A stretch of 64,000 nucleotides of DNA, taken from the NCBI GenBank assembly GCA_008921705.1, contig VFFE01007486.1, positions 4,843,044 to 4,907,043 of the forward strand, written 5' to 3'. A program made the translations under genes and the position numbers. Below are positions 35,801 through 48,998 of this stretch, one piece after another. The DNA is from Burhinus oedicnemus (Eukaryota; Chordata; Aves; Charadriiformes; Burhinidae). Numbering within the stretch: position 1 is the stretch's first letter; the number at the start of each line of letters is the position of its first letter. Below the pieces are notes generated by a model, which saw only the letters and a list, made by a program, of their open reading frames with translations, was not told the origin of the DNA and did not search any database.

Positions 35801-38800
35801 CTTGTGTCTATTCACTATGATAATGGTTATCGTAAATGGCTCACTAAAGTAAAATAAATAAGGAAACGGTCTGCTGGTCTTTTCACTGTACCTTATGCTG
35901 TGAGACAAACATATGTATTTCACTTGGCTATACTTTCTATGTGCTCTTTGGGACAGGGTACAGGGATGGACTTCAGAGCTGCTTGGGCCAGTGGCAGAAA
36001 ATTCCATTGGCTCCACCAGGAAAAACAACTCAACCCATGTGTTTTACTTTTTTGAGAAATGTGGTATACATTTGCAGGTTTCACAGTCCCTCTTGGAAGT
36101 CAGACATTCTGAGCTTTGGACACCTAATGTTCAGCATTTTGTCAGAAAGTCTGTAATAATTAAATTTTAAATGTTTTGATGAAATATAATCTGAAGGAAA
36201 CAAGCTTTTGAAAGAGAGAGATGGTAAAGTATATATTGTGCATCTTATATGGTAGAAACATTGTCATAATTGCTCCATTGATCTGATATGTTTTCAAAAG
36301 AAATTTCATACTTCATGCAACCACGTATCTTTGCTGTGTTTCCCAACTTAAACAGAAATCAAATTGTCTTCCAAAGAGCTGTACACAAACTAACTTGCAT
36401 AAAAATGGATACTGTTAATGATTTAAATTTAGAATGACATAGCAGTCTTTCTTGATTCATGACATCATTGTTATAAATGACGATAATAATTTTTAGTCTG
36501 GTATATTGACCATGTTGAGTAATTTACAAATTGGGTTAGTTACTGAGCTGTGTGGAAGGTTTGCACTTGAAGTGGAAAGACAACAGAAAAGAAGGGGAAA
36601 TGTAATTCAATAAATTGCAAAGTAGCAGGAATTAGGAAGTGTCTTGTTAGCTTCATAGTTTTAGCTTTGTTATTTTTTCATATTCTAATGTCTTGTCTTC
36701 CCACACACACACACTTTTGTGCTCTGGGGTAATTTAGAAATAGCTGGTGATCTCATCGAGCCTGTCAGGTGGTATACTGAAGTAAATAGGGTCATTTAAG
36801 GCTTAACTTTAATATGAAATATCATTATTTTTTCTGTGGGTCAAATGGCCCACAAACCTGCAGGGCTCAATAGAATTTGAAGCAGGTTTAGTCCTGTCAG
36901 CCACTAGCTTAGATTTCGAATTGAACCTTAGAAGTTAAAGAGCATGTTAGTCTTTAGAAAAATATTCCCCAAGTATTATATATAAATGGATAGCACTAAT
37001 CCTGTCACTTTCTACTCTGTTTTCCTGCAGTACCTATTCCAAATCTATCTCTACTTATGTTTTTTGGTTTTTTTTTGTCTTGCATTTTACTGTTGTCTTT
37101 TGGTTTGCCATTCTGCAATCGAAATCTGTATGTTGCTGAGAACCCTTGGATCTACTTTCCTGTACCTCTTGGAAGGCGCTCAGCATTTCTCAAGGTTAGG
37201 CTCAGTGTTAAAATCATCACAGTTGAGATTTGTTTCTAATTTTAGATGTGACACCCTCTTTTGTGATATGATATGACCATGTTTGTGAGGAAGGTGTTAG
37301 GACAACAGTCATATCTTTAGCCATGTATTTAATGTAAAAACAACAAAGGAAATCTCGAGGAGTTGATTTTGCTGGTCTTCTCACTCTTGTCTGAATAAGA
37401 AAATATCAAGCAATCCAAGAACTTTTTCAGCTAAACTGTCAGGATTTTCTTAAAACAAGGATGGAGTGGAAAATTGACATATTTATTACTATTTATCAAA
37501 TATGGAAAACAAGGAAACAGCTGGCTTGATGCGAGGTTTACTGCTGATGCTCTTCTCAACAGCTCTACTAGTGTATTTGTAGAGCTCATAAAGGTGATCT
37601 CAGAGCTGAAGGCAATAATATGTTTTAAGTGTGACCTAACCTAGTTCATTGCATACCTCTAACATTAGCTCACAATGGTTATTTTAAGCTCTTCTTTTAA
37701 TATAACCTAGTAATTTCTTTGCTATTTTTCACTTAGTCGGTATAAGGCACCTGTAAACGCCAGGGTTGAATGTCTTGGTATTATGACAGACTTCACTCCC
37801 TTTTGTTATTGTTACTTGTAGAAAGTTTGTTTTATCATGAAAACAGACTGAGTCACTTGCTTTTTTAAAAAAATTTGCATGCTACTGTTATATCTTTGCT
37901 TTGTGTAGCTTAGCTTCCTACTGTTTGGCATAATGCTTGATGATATTTATCAAATTCAACTAATAAGGGAGGACTGGTGCCAGTCTTGCAGATGCTTAGA
38001 TGATGAAGTTTGTGAGTTCAGTTCAGTCCTATGTGAGTGTAAACGCAAGGCTGTGAGGTACTTCAAAATAAAGTCTCCTATTGTTTTTGTAGCACCATCC
38101 ATGTGTATTGTTCTTCAAGACTATGAAGCATCCCCCACCCTCCCCCATGAGAACACACTTTTGAAATGAAAATGTAAGGGTTTAGTGGATCCTTGTCAAA
38201 TTTAGCACATAAGACTGTCAAGGCAGGCCGCATATGACTGAAATGTATGTGATCTGCACAGCATGATGCAGACTGAGGGGAAAGAGAGGAATGGTGAAAG
38301 GGTGGTAGTGAATTTGCAGACACTATCCTGCTGATAATCAGAAGATCTGCTGAACTGGCTAAATGAACAGTATTACTGGTTGCCAAGTTTATTTCCTTGC
38401 CTTGAGCATGTTTTAAGCCAGGCATAGGAAAGTATCCATAGAGAGCTGAAGAAATACTAGAAGTCTGGACATCTCTAATTTATTTTTTTTTAAAATAGAT
38501 CGTAGACACATTCTCAAAGCTTTGCTTTATGCTTTGCAAGCTCGTCCTGTTTGGTGACGTTGAACACATGCTTTTAAGTTATTGTATCTTGGTCAGTCTC
38601 AGACTGATAAACAGTGTGGTTTTTCTCAAACTGTCATTTTTCTGTGTTTGTTTTTCTAGCAGGCTTCCAAGTTGCATAGTAACTATCCCTCTTCTGCAGC
38701 CACCTCCCCAGTTCTCCTCCTTTTCTATTCAGGATGCAACTCCCTTTCTGTGCACTGTGGGAAAACAGTGTTTTCTCTCACGGAATAAAAAGCCTACCTT

Positions 38801-41512
38801 TGTTTCATGTTGGCCAAAAATAGGGCTTTATAACTCTCTGTTTTCCATATAACAAAGGATAAAACTGGCTCTGGAGAGATGATTACAAATGATGAATATT
38901 AAGTATACAAGCCTTATAGTACGTTGTTGGTGTCCTTACATCAATTTTGACATGATGAGTCTTTATAATCAAAGGAAAATGATGCTTTTTGGATGCTTCC
39001 CCTTTCAGTTGCCTACCATTGGTATTGCACCAATTTATAACGTGAAAATGTTGAAGTCAAGAGTTGCCTCTGTTACTTGAATAGATGGCAAAACAGGAGA
39101 GGTCTCTCCCCTTTTGTTGGCTTTTAAAGAACTAAATATTTCCAGGAGGAAAGAGACACAGTGTTAGCAGCAACAAAACATAGAACATGATGTGGGGGGA
39201 TTTCTGAATGCTATAACCACCATTGTCCTCTCCAAAAAACACGGGATGAGACGTAACAAAATTGGCTGTGCTTGATGTTTTCTTTGAATTTGGGGACTCA
39301 AAGGAAGAATTTCACTAGCTGAGAAAACAATTTCTGCAGCATCTCTATAGATGGAGGAAAGATGAAAGTATGCAAGTACAATAAGAAAACAAGTGGTAGG
39401 GAACACATTCTGAATTGTATTTGATGAAGAATGTTCAGGCTGTGAATAAGAATAAAGAAACTGCAGGGTACGATGTCTATTAAAGGATCAAAGAGTAAGA
39501 GACTAAGTTGTGAAATATAGTGATAAATATAGACAGAAGAAGATTAAAACAGAGAATTAGTGATCCAAAGCTTCTGGGAGGAGAGATTGTGGAGCACTCT
39601 TTGTAGAAATTATAGAAAGCAAATACAGGAGACAAAACAGTAAAAGAGAGGGGCATCTATTTATGCAAAAAAGGAATGGGAGACCTGATAAATGTTTGAC
39701 ATGAGCTGTTCTTTGAGGAGTGCTTTGCATCTGCTTTTTGAGTTCAACATTCAGCAGAAATTATGACAGTTAAAACCCATGAAATGAAGTCTGAATTAAT
39801 GGATTTGGAATAAATACGACTTCTGATGATTGTGGGGTGTTGTCTTAGCTGGTAGCAGGTCAGTGGAAGATGTTTTCTTGCAGAAGCAGGCAGGCAGTGA
39901 GACTGTGGTGGGTCTCCAAGCCCCTGGAAGAACAGGGAAGTAGCAGTGGCAATGGTAGTACAATTACAGTACAAAGCCACGACTTCTTCTTTTATCTGAT
40001 GGAGGGAGGCACTTTATGTTCATCATCACAACAATGAGGTCTCTTCCAAGTAATTTTTTCAGCCTGGATGGAAATATCTTGGCTGTATGTATAATCTTCA
40101 TACCGATTCAGATATGGAAGAAAAGAACAATATTGCCTGCTAATGTCAGTGGTCTTCTAAGCAAAGGATCTCAATGCTCTGTATTGACCTAAGGAGGAGA
40201 ATTTTAAGCTGGTGGAACAACAGCCAGGTATTTGGAGACTTCTTCACAAACAAAAGACTAGCATGGGAGAAACCTCAAAGTGTGTTTTGTCTGAGATTTT
40301 AGTAAGTGAAGCGTGGAAGAAGTCAGCATTTCAGTATTGAATGAAAGGTGGAGTTAAAGGAGGAGAGCAGGAGAGACAGTCACATGTCTGCAAGAACTGA
40401 AGAGGGACTAACGGCAAGAAAGGAAAGACGTAGAAAAAAATGGTCATCAGCTACTAATTTTCTCTTGGAAAACATCATCCTTTTTGATGGGAATAGTAAA
40501 TGCAGAAGGAAAGGATGACATTCATAACTATGGGCCCCACAACAATACAAAGACTGTTCTTATTTTCAGTTTAAAAAGGAAAATCCTACAGAAACATTTA
40601 CCTCTATTGCAAGTGAGGTTTCCAGACTCATGGGAAGGGTATAAAGAGGACTGGCTAGACTAATGTTGACTAGAGCAGAGGCAGTTTATCGTGGTCAATC
40701 ATTGTTCAAATATCCTTATGCCGAAAATAGACCGAAAACTAACTGACCGTGCCAGGTCTGTGCTGGAGATGAAATAAAGGGAGCAGGTGTGTATGACCAC
40801 AGCTTTAGCAGAGTGGAGAAAAAAGTCCTTCAGTTGATCTCATTAATTCATCAATGTATAACATTCAAAGACAGACACATTTGCCCAAAGGTGTGCATTT
40901 GTTTTTTTACTTTTTTTTAAAAAATGCATTATCTTGAGCTAAAGTAGATGATTTTTTTTCTTTAACATCAAGCATTTAGTGTCTCTATGAGTTTCACTCT
41001 TTGCTACAACTGTTGCTAAGCTGTCTTGTTTCTGCTTGTGAATGGAAATATTTCTAAGTTGTAAGCCTGGGAACCTAGAGAGAGACATAAGAAATTTTTT
41101 TTTTAGCTGTGTTTTTTCGCAAATGGCAATGTTCTGTTTACAGAACTACATAAAATGTTCTGAAGAGAAGGACAAGTTAAGGGAACACAGGTAAAAACAA
41201 AATGCTTTTGAAATATGAAAGAAAGCACAGGGGTTTTGTGCTTGTCTCTAACTTTTGAGGAAAAAACAGCTACTCCTGTGGTTTGGGGAAATCACATGCA
41301 ATTTTATTTTGGTAATAATCAATTATCTGAAGTAATGCAGGCTTTAAAAAGCATTGATAGTCATGAACAGTAATCAGAGCCTTGCCAGTTCCCTGTGGAA
41401 GGATGCAGATCACCATTTTCTAACTGACTGTGCACTGCAGAAGTAGTTTGGCAAACATATTTTGGCCTAAAGAAAGTGTATGTTCTCCACTTCCATGATG
41501 TTTGAGCACCCT
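32816..41512. other. Non-coding DNA, no gene recognised
   Basis: Long unique-looking tract. It holds an (AC)n run near 36702-36715 and a conspicuously purine-rich plus strand between roughly 39330 and 40720. Many short frames occur (up to 141 codons, 33850-34275 minus), none with a recognisable domain. Confidence 0.5.
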
Positions 41513-41650
41513 TAAAGCACTGTTTATTCCCATTTGACAGATGGGGACGTGGAACACAGAGTATTATGGTGTGTCTGATCACTGGAAGTCTGTGATTGGC
41601 GACTCCAGCTCAAGAGTGCTAAAACCTGAGTGCCGTAACAACCAACTAGA
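41513..41650 (-). repeat. MIR SINE relic (minus)
   Basis: Plus strand reads as reverse-complemented MIR: TTATTCCCATTTGACAGATG, GGACGTGGAACACAGAG (for GGAAACTGAGGCACAGAG), a decayed GTGACTTGCC stretch, GGAAGTCTGTGATTGGCGA (for 'GGAAGTCTGTGGCAGAGC'), CTCCAGCTCAAGAGTGCTAA, and CGTAACAACCAACTAGA (for 'CTAACCACTAGA'). The motif order is complete, so this is one of the better preserved old SINEs here. Confidence 0.8.
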
Positions 41651-42269
41651 ACATAATTTTCTTTTTTAAACATTCATTAGCCATACCTCAGGGGAACTTT
41701 TAAGAAATATATGGTAAATACATAGATGTAAAAATCTTCACATGATCTTTTGCAGTGTTACCACAGGAACAGTAGAAAACGGTAAGGAAAAAAAAAAAAA
41801 GAAAAAAAAAGTCCACTAGGGTTTTGTATGTCTGTAGCGGGTATTTCCTTTCTGTATGTGAATGAAATGCAAATTTCCTTCTCGGTACTGCCAGACTAAG
41901 ACTTTTGGAGGTCTCACTTTCTGCCAGTGAAGAATTACATTACTCCAGGTAAAGGGACAAATGTTACCTTGTCAAATATGGGAACGGGCCACCTGTGCGA
42001 GTCAGAAATAGATTATTGGCTCCACAGGATAGTGAATGGCACGAGACATGCTCAGGCTGGTTTGCTCAGTTGTATGTGGAATCATGTAATGATGCTGTAC
42101 TTTCCAAGAAGATAAGGATTCAATGTTCTTTCAGATCAGACAGGGTATTATCATATCTTGTCCCCAAAATGAAAATTTGAAAAATGTATTATTAATTGTA
42201 ATGATGGACAAAATTAGTTCTCTTCAAGTTTGTATGTCAAGCAGAATAACATATAACAAGCCTTGCTGT

Positions 42270-42480
42270 GCATCGTTTTTCTCTTGCGCAGACGATAAAA
42301 ATAAATGTAAAGCTTATCAAATGGGGTGGCCAAATGATATGGATTGTTTATCAGCCTCTCCGGTGACGCCAGCAGAGTCGGGAACGTCCCTTTGCCCTCT
42401 CAGTGCACAAATGGCACGCTCCGATTGCTGCCTCCTCGAGGACAGGAAAATTACGCACTGATGGGGGAGTTTTGCACATG
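42270..42480. promoter_or_regulatory. Candidate conserved element, GATA-motif rich
   Basis: A patch with more G/C and CpG than its surroundings (TTGCGCAGACG, CTCCGGTGACG, GAGTCGGGAACG, ATTACGCAC). It contains three GATA-type cores (ACGATAA, CTTATCA, TTTATCA) within about 60 bp and no repeat resemblance. CpG retention in an AT-rich neighbourhood suggests constraint or an unmethylated element. It is not a promoter-sized island. Confidence 0.25.
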
Positions 42481-42803
42481 AACACTGAAAGATGTGGAGC
42501 AGAGTCTGTTAGCTAGGCTAAGTCTTAACGGAGCATAAATTTAGCCTGAAATTTTATGAAAAGTAAAGGCATCAGCCGAAGTCTTGTGGAAGTTAAGTAA
42601 CCAATATTCCATTTTCTGCATCATCAGAAAATGCAGAGTTTGTACTGTATAGAAACTAATTTAAGAATACTATTCTCCTTTTCAAAGGAGACCTTAATTG
42701 TTTATTTAACTAATGCAATTTAGATCTATACCATCATGACCACAAATTGTTAGAAACTTGAGTTTTTAAAAAAACTTTGTTTATGGAGTTCTAAGACTTC
42801 AAC

Positions 42804-42823
42804 NNNNNNNNNNNNNNNNNNNN
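42804..42823. other. Assembly gap (20 N) beside poly-C
   Basis: Twenty N followed at once by CCCTT and a run of 15 C (42829-42843). A C/G homopolymer is the likely cause of the break. Confidence 0.97.
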
Positions 42824-45800
42824 CCCTTCCCCCCCCCCCCCCCAGTGTTCAAAATACGTCTTCTGTTGACTTTGTGTGTATCTTTAAATGATGCTGGCTA
42901 GTTTGGGTACTCAGTTATGTTGATTATATATATTGGCTTGGCCGTATAGATTTTCTGTGATGTATCAATCTCTTCAAGATGCAAGTCCTCTTGAATCCCT
43001 GTCATGCCACTGGTGGAGTGCTGGAGCAGTATAGCACCGTCAGTACTTCGAACTCCTGTCACTGTGCTTGTGGCTTGGTGAGGCAGAGGACCTGGTGATA
43101 ATAAAAAGTTCTTGCTTTTCTTGCTTGTGTTTTTGGGGTCTTGCTCTTGTTGCTTGTGCTTTTTGAGCTGCATTAGAAAATGATCTGTTTTCCTTCAGAA
43201 TGAATGAATGAATAAATGCATGTAAAACTTTGCCACGCTAGACAAGGGCAGGAGAGGAGTGGTAGCGCATAGGGAACTCCTTGACATGGTGTCGCCAGTG
43301 AAGCCCCTCCATCCCATCCAGGCAAACACTGTTCTACTGATCAGCAGTGCAGTGGTGCTAAGACTGCTGCAGTAGCTTGTTTGATTTAGATGTTCCATAA
43401 ATGTGTTGTTTAGTACACATGGTCTTATATAGGATGCAGTCTTACTTAGGACACATGTCCTAAATAAGAGCATTTGTGCCAGAGAAATGGTAGTCCTTGT
43501 ATTCATACACTGCCTAGAAACACAGTATTTCCCGATGCCCCTTGAGAAGAAACGGCTGAAGGAGTCACCATGATCATTCGGTCCAGCCCTCCACAGCTGC
43601 AGGTCACTCTGTAGGGGATATGTAGCCACTGAGGGTCTTCTGACTATCTCTATACCTTCTTTCTCTCCTCCCACTGCAACAGTACACACACACACACCCT
43701 TAGCATCCTGTGACAAGCTTATGGTCTTTGGATCAGAAAACAAAGTATCACAAAACAGCTGAATACCAGAAAAAGAGAGAAATGAAAGCAGTTATCAAAC
43801 TTGTTGGTTGCTGGTGTCTGCAGTGCTAAATAACTTGGCAAAAACTGAGATGGGAGACACAGTACTGTAAAAGACCAACTGATGAAATATTTCTGTTGGC
43901 AGCCATCCTAGTGTATTTCTAGCCTGAAATTCTTGTTGGTAGGTATGCCTTGGAGATTCCCCCTTGCAAATATAGTTAGTTGCTCAACTTCTCAACTCAC
44001 TCATTTTCTGATGGCTCCCAGAATAGCACACTGCCTTTCCAAATCGCTGGAGGCTTTCGGCTGCATCTGAGGGGACACTAAATGAACAAAAGTGAATGTA
44101 ATGATTTAGGCCCTAAGTCAATAAAATATTCAGTCATCACATGTTTTAAGCTAGACACTTGCTTATGTACCTTTCAGCTTTATTTTTTTGTTTACGTCAA
44201 TGTATGTGCACTTTAGTATTTCAACTGTGGTGTGTGTCACCAGTAGCTGAAAGCGCGTTCTTTATCTGTTTACATTTTTATACACACACACACAAGACTT
44301 ATACGTATAAGGTCTCCAAGAGAAATACACTTTGTATGCCTGCAAATAGTGATCGAAAGAGAATGCTGTGATTAGGTAGCTAACAGTAGGATTTTCTTTG
44401 AAGTTGTCTAAATAAAACCAGCTCTGCTGTATTAGTTCAAGTAAATTACTCCTGAAATGTAGGGTTGTCACATTTGTGTATAGTCCGAAAAAGGAGAAAA
44501 GTGTTTGTTTAGAATGGTAAGCAAATTAATATTGTAAAGCATGAGGATGCTATTTTTAGAAGCATTCTTACTGGCAATTAAAAAATAAAGCTTGACCAAA
44601 CTTAAGCATGTTTCATCACACTGGTAATTTACTTATGTGGGGGTTTTTTAGCCTTATTATTACAGTAGATCTATTTTTAGTTAAGGCGGTGCCCAATTTT
44701 GCTGCACTCCTTTATCAGATAACACAAAACCAGACTCATAGCTTTAGTTATCTTCCTTTGTATTCTGAGACGTACAAAGCTTCCTTAGTCACGGCAGATA
44801 AACCATTTGCAAACCATATGTGCATTTTTTAGTTGTCCAAGTTTTATGTCTCCACCTTTTTAGCTTTTCTTTTTTGCTGAAATACTGGCAGAGGTGGGGA
44901 GAGAAGATGGAGAATACAATTAAGGTTTAAGAGAATCTAGGTTGTGATTTATTTATTAATTCCTGTGGACATAGTCCATGGGTGAAACCTACCACCTTGA
45001 ACAGTCCAGCTTTTGTCAGTGATCATTTTTAGCCAAAACTGTCACTTAGCCTGTGTACAGCATTATTTTGTGGGCTGCTGAAAACCCACTCAATTTTTCA
45101 TAGACTAATGATAACACTTTAATTGCATTAATTTCAGATTTAGAATAAAGAAATATATCCCAAACCTCAGGGAATTGTTCTTAGCAGTTTATTTCGTTCA
45201 CAACTGCTTTAACAAGCAGAGGAAAGGGCTGGAAGTGAAGTGCAATCATAACATACGCAGGCCAGTCCATCCATGACTGATGACTTACATGAGACCTGAC
45301 TTGTGGTGTAGACCCTCTGATTTGTTGACTGAAAGATTTTGTTTTCCTGCCATTATCACCTATCCTGCCATCCTGTTCTCTTGACTACCAATCGACAGAA
45401 TATGAAGTGCGTAAATGACTGCCGTAGAGCTATGCTATTTTTAGAACAGGCCCTGAGCCCAAGTTTGATCCAGCTTTTTGACTGCTCAGAAGCTTAGGCT
45501 CATCTAAATAGTCTGTCATCTCTGCTTATGGCACTGGGATTCCAGCATTTGCAAATTACTTTTCATTTGTTAATTCATTTTGGACTGCTCTTTCCCAGCA
45601 GCTCTTCGGATGGAAGTGAATATAAGAGATTTCCCCTCCCAGACTCTTTCCAAGATATAAATATACCTGATTAGAGTTGATTAGAATGGGAGTGTTGTCT
45701 GAACATGGATTCAATGTATGTTCTTCCTGGTTCCCTATGCTTTCAATGCAAATTATCATTTCCATCCTGTGCGTGTTTTCAGCCATTGAATAGTGGTCTG

Positions 45801-47984
45801 AGGCTTAGAATAATTTGGCAGTTCTTTTGTGAATAGTTCTTCTTCCAGAAAACTTTGGGGCTTGGGACCAGGCTTGCCCCTTTGTCCTAGAGAGGCTGAG
45901 CACTTGCCTCTGGCTACCAAAAGCCAGGGATGGGGCAGATGAGGGACATGTGGAAGCGGCAGCTGCAGCTGTCCACATCTGCCCGCTGAGCAGTGACTTT
46001 GCTGGGCACTTGTTGTACCCTGCCTCTCCATTTGTTTCATTCTTTCCATGGGACAGACTGCCTAGCAAATCAAGGGTTGCGTGATTTGGCAAAATGAGCT
46101 TGAAGTATGGATAAAAGCATTCTTGGGGCCGATTGTGGCCTTAGGAATACCAGTTGGATACCCATATTTACAAAAGTCAAGTTTGTGACCCATTTTGGCA
46201 ATATCATAGTATAAAGGTATTTTCAGTTGCAGTAAGTAGCTGCATTAAGATTTTCGAGGCGGTTTACTTAGCTAAAGAGAGAGATTATATTTAGTTGAAA
46301 TGTGTTGTCATTTTCCTTTCAGAATTATGAAACCTTGCTTTCAATTGTATTTTGATTTATTTTCTGTTTTGCAGTCTATAAATTTGTTGCTTCCACAAGG
46401 AAAATTAAGATCATATTGCTTTTTGGGATAAATCCTGATTCTACTGAAGTCAGGCAAAACAATTACAGTTCACCCACTGAAGTCACAGTTTTATCCTTTT
46501 AGCATTGCTCCAAATTCACCAGCACAGTAAAAACAGGTCCCAAGCTGGTGTATTGATAACATTTTGGTTTGCAGATCTGTTCCTTATCAGAGTTCAAGGC
46601 AAGGAAGAAAGTTAGATGAAAACTGGATCTGTGTTCACTGAAACATTTTGAAAACACCAGGAGAGGACAGGGGCTGAACTTTGCTGCCATCGTGGTCCAG
46701 CTAACCAGGAGGGTTTCGTGTGGTTTCATAACAACATTATTGACCAGCGTGAGATGTGACCTTTTCATAGCACAGTAGCAGTCAATTTGTTACTGCTCTC
46801 AGAGGCGTGTTTGCGCATTTAACGCTCTTTCTCCATGCGTTTGAATGCTCCCAAGTTCAGGGGTGGAGGAGCTGGGAGAGGAAGGAGATCGGTAGTGCAG
46901 TGGCAGAGGCTGGCATGTGCCCACAGCCCAACACGTGGCCTGGCATCTCAGGTCCGTTCCTTGGCCCACACATTAAAGCTGGACCTTTTTAGTGCTTTGT
47001 GTAAAATATTTTCTCTTGGCTAAGCTTCCAATGGCTTGTAGTGGCAGTTCTCTAACTATATAAATTGATTGATATTTAAGAAAAACTCTCACTTGCTTCA
47101 AAATTTAACAGCAAAATTGTTGTTCCAATCCATATGGGTAGCTTTATAGTGTGGCTGTAGCATGTTATGTAAAAGTCACCTCATCCCTCCATGAATCCAA
47201 GCCTGGATTTAGAAAGACTCTACTTTTGAGATTTAATTCTTTGACTTAAAAGGGCACCTTTGAATAGTAAAACAGAGTAAATACATATAGGATTTTTTCC
47301 TGCAGAGTCTTTTTTTTCAAGATGTTTAGAGTGCACTCCATTGTCCTACTTTTGTAAAAATTAGAAACCTAGGAAAATAAACATCTTTTGGATTAAAAAA
47401 AAAAAGGACATGCCTCTGCTTTTCAGGAGAGGGTGATTTAGAAGAAGAAAATAATTTCTGATGTAGGAAAAATTATCCTATTTAGTTGTTATTATTCCTA
47501 TCAGTTAAGTAGTAAATTTTACTGGTTCTTAGTAGCTTCGAGCTGTATAACTTGGAGTCCCACAACAAACATACCTGAAGTTTGTGCTGTAGAAGTGTTA
47601 GAGTTTTCTTTCCAGAGACATGGCTGCTGTTGATGTAAAGCTCATTTATAATTGCTGCAGTGGTTATGTGTGCCCACTTCTGCCTGTATTTTCTAATTGA
47701 TGGATTTTTCTTAAAGCCGTGTTTCTTAAAATACAGAGCATTTTATTACACCACTGGACATCTTGCCCTGTGTATATACAGAAACTGCCAAGCCACCCCT
47801 GAACTTCTTCAGTGAACTTAATACCTTAGATCTTTGAGTTTCCAATTTCCAGTGGTTTTCTAAACTTAATTTGCTTTTGTGGCCTGTCTACTCATCCTCA
47901 GTTTTTCAGCATTCTTTTTCAGGTATCTGTACTGGAACAAGTTAACAATATCCCAAGAATCTTTGGTGTATGCATATCACCTCA

Positions 47985-48175
47985 CTACTGTTACTCAATA
48001 TAACCTTGTTTATACATCCAAGGATTTTATTAGCCTTTTTGGTCCTGATGTAATCCTAGGAGCTCATGTTTAGTTGGCTGTCTTCTGCTGTGATCCTAAA
48101 TCCTTTGCATAGCCATTGGTTTTCACAATGCGGTTCTCCAGACAGCAAGCATGGCCTACATTTCTTGGCTTAAAT
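47985..48175 (-). mobile_element. Ancient CR1 relic (minus)
   Basis: Plus-strand landmarks match reverse-complemented ancient reptilian CR1: TTGTTTATACATCCAAGGAT, TTTTATTAGCCTTTTTGGTC, GGAGCTCATGTTTAGTTGGC, GTGATCCTAAATCCTTTGC, and AGCAAGCATGGCCTACATTTC. The left limit is uncertain because the sequence before it is too diverged to align by eye. Confidence 0.7.
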
Positions 48176-48913
48176 CCAAAAAACCACAAACCCAGGCATA
48201 TGTTACAAGCTAGAGATGATGTTTCTCTTGGTTCTCCAGCCATCAGGACTTAGAATTCTGTCGTTCAGGAACTCTCAGTGTCCAGGTTGGTTGATCTGAC
48301 CTGCTAGGCTGCCCAGCATCAGGAAATCTTGTGTAAAATGCCGTATGGCAGTACAGATTATCTGCTCCCTAGATGTGCAACGAACTCGAAATGCCTCAAG
48401 TACGCTGAATGTAGTGCAAGCTGCTACAGGTTATGTATTGCAAGCTGCCATGGGTTATGTGCTCTAGGGTTGCTTTATGTATGTCCATCCATGTGTGTCT
48501 AGTGCAGCTAGACATGGCAGACACAGCGCACATAGGTGCTGGTGTCTCTCTAAGAAAGCTGGGCATCAACGTGGAAGACCTGGCAAATCTTATACTGCTC
48601 ATATCTCTACTTGCCTCATTAATGACATAAAAGGGGCAAAGTGCTTTGCTGGTCTGAGGCATTTATTTGTCAATATCTGACTTTGCTTTTGGCTACATGG
48701 CTTGTATTGTTTGTATGCAATTTACCTCCGCCTTGCCACAAAGTACCGAGATTTTAGTTCCAACCTGATAAATAACTGTGTCAGCAGAATAATTGAATCA
48801 TGTATGTACTTCCTAACCTAAATATTACTTATTTATTTGATAGCTCTCTCTGTTTGTTTGGGTTTTTTTAATTATTTGAGCTTTGTGATTCAGGAAAGTA
48901 CCCTTGAATTTAT

Positions 48914-48998
48914 GAAGCCCTTAAGCATATGCTTAACTTCAGCCTTGTGCTTATAATCAAGCATGTGTTGTTGAGGTGCTGCCCTGAATCTACGACTT
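48914..48998. repeat. Palindromic MITE-like amniote repeat
   Basis: Contains GCCCTTAAGCATATGCTTAAC (centre TTAAGCATATGCTTAA, a perfect 16-bp palindrome at 48921-48936), then TGTGCTTATAATCAAGCATG and GAGGTGCTGCCCTGAATC. This is the motif series of an old palindromic repeat widespread in bird, turtle and crocodile DNA (CACTTAAGCACATGCTTAA...TTAAGCATGTGCTTAAGTGC..TGCTGAATC). The family name is uncertain from memory. Confidence 0.5.

Larger units (their letters stand above)
41651..47984. other. Non-coding DNA with candidate regulatory patches
   Basis: Contains a poly-A-rich run at 41789-41812, a GC-raised patch at 42270-42480 (listed separately), the second assembly gap, (AC)n runs at about 43683-43697 and 44281-44294, and three exact CTATTTTTAG MEF2-type sites between 44550 and 45444. 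The longest open frame of the stretch (182 codons, 43195-43743 minus) has no recognisable domain. An AATAAA followed by 11 A lies at 47376-47405. Confidence 0.5.

Noticed and set aside
43195..43743. Minus-strand open frame of 182 codons
   Set aside because: About one frame of this length is expected by chance in six frames of 64 kb. The translation has no recognisable domain, and no splice or promoter context supports it.
48496..48514. Small hairpin TGTCTAG/CTAGACA
   Set aside because: A 7-bp stem is expected often by chance in a window of this size, with no supporting context.
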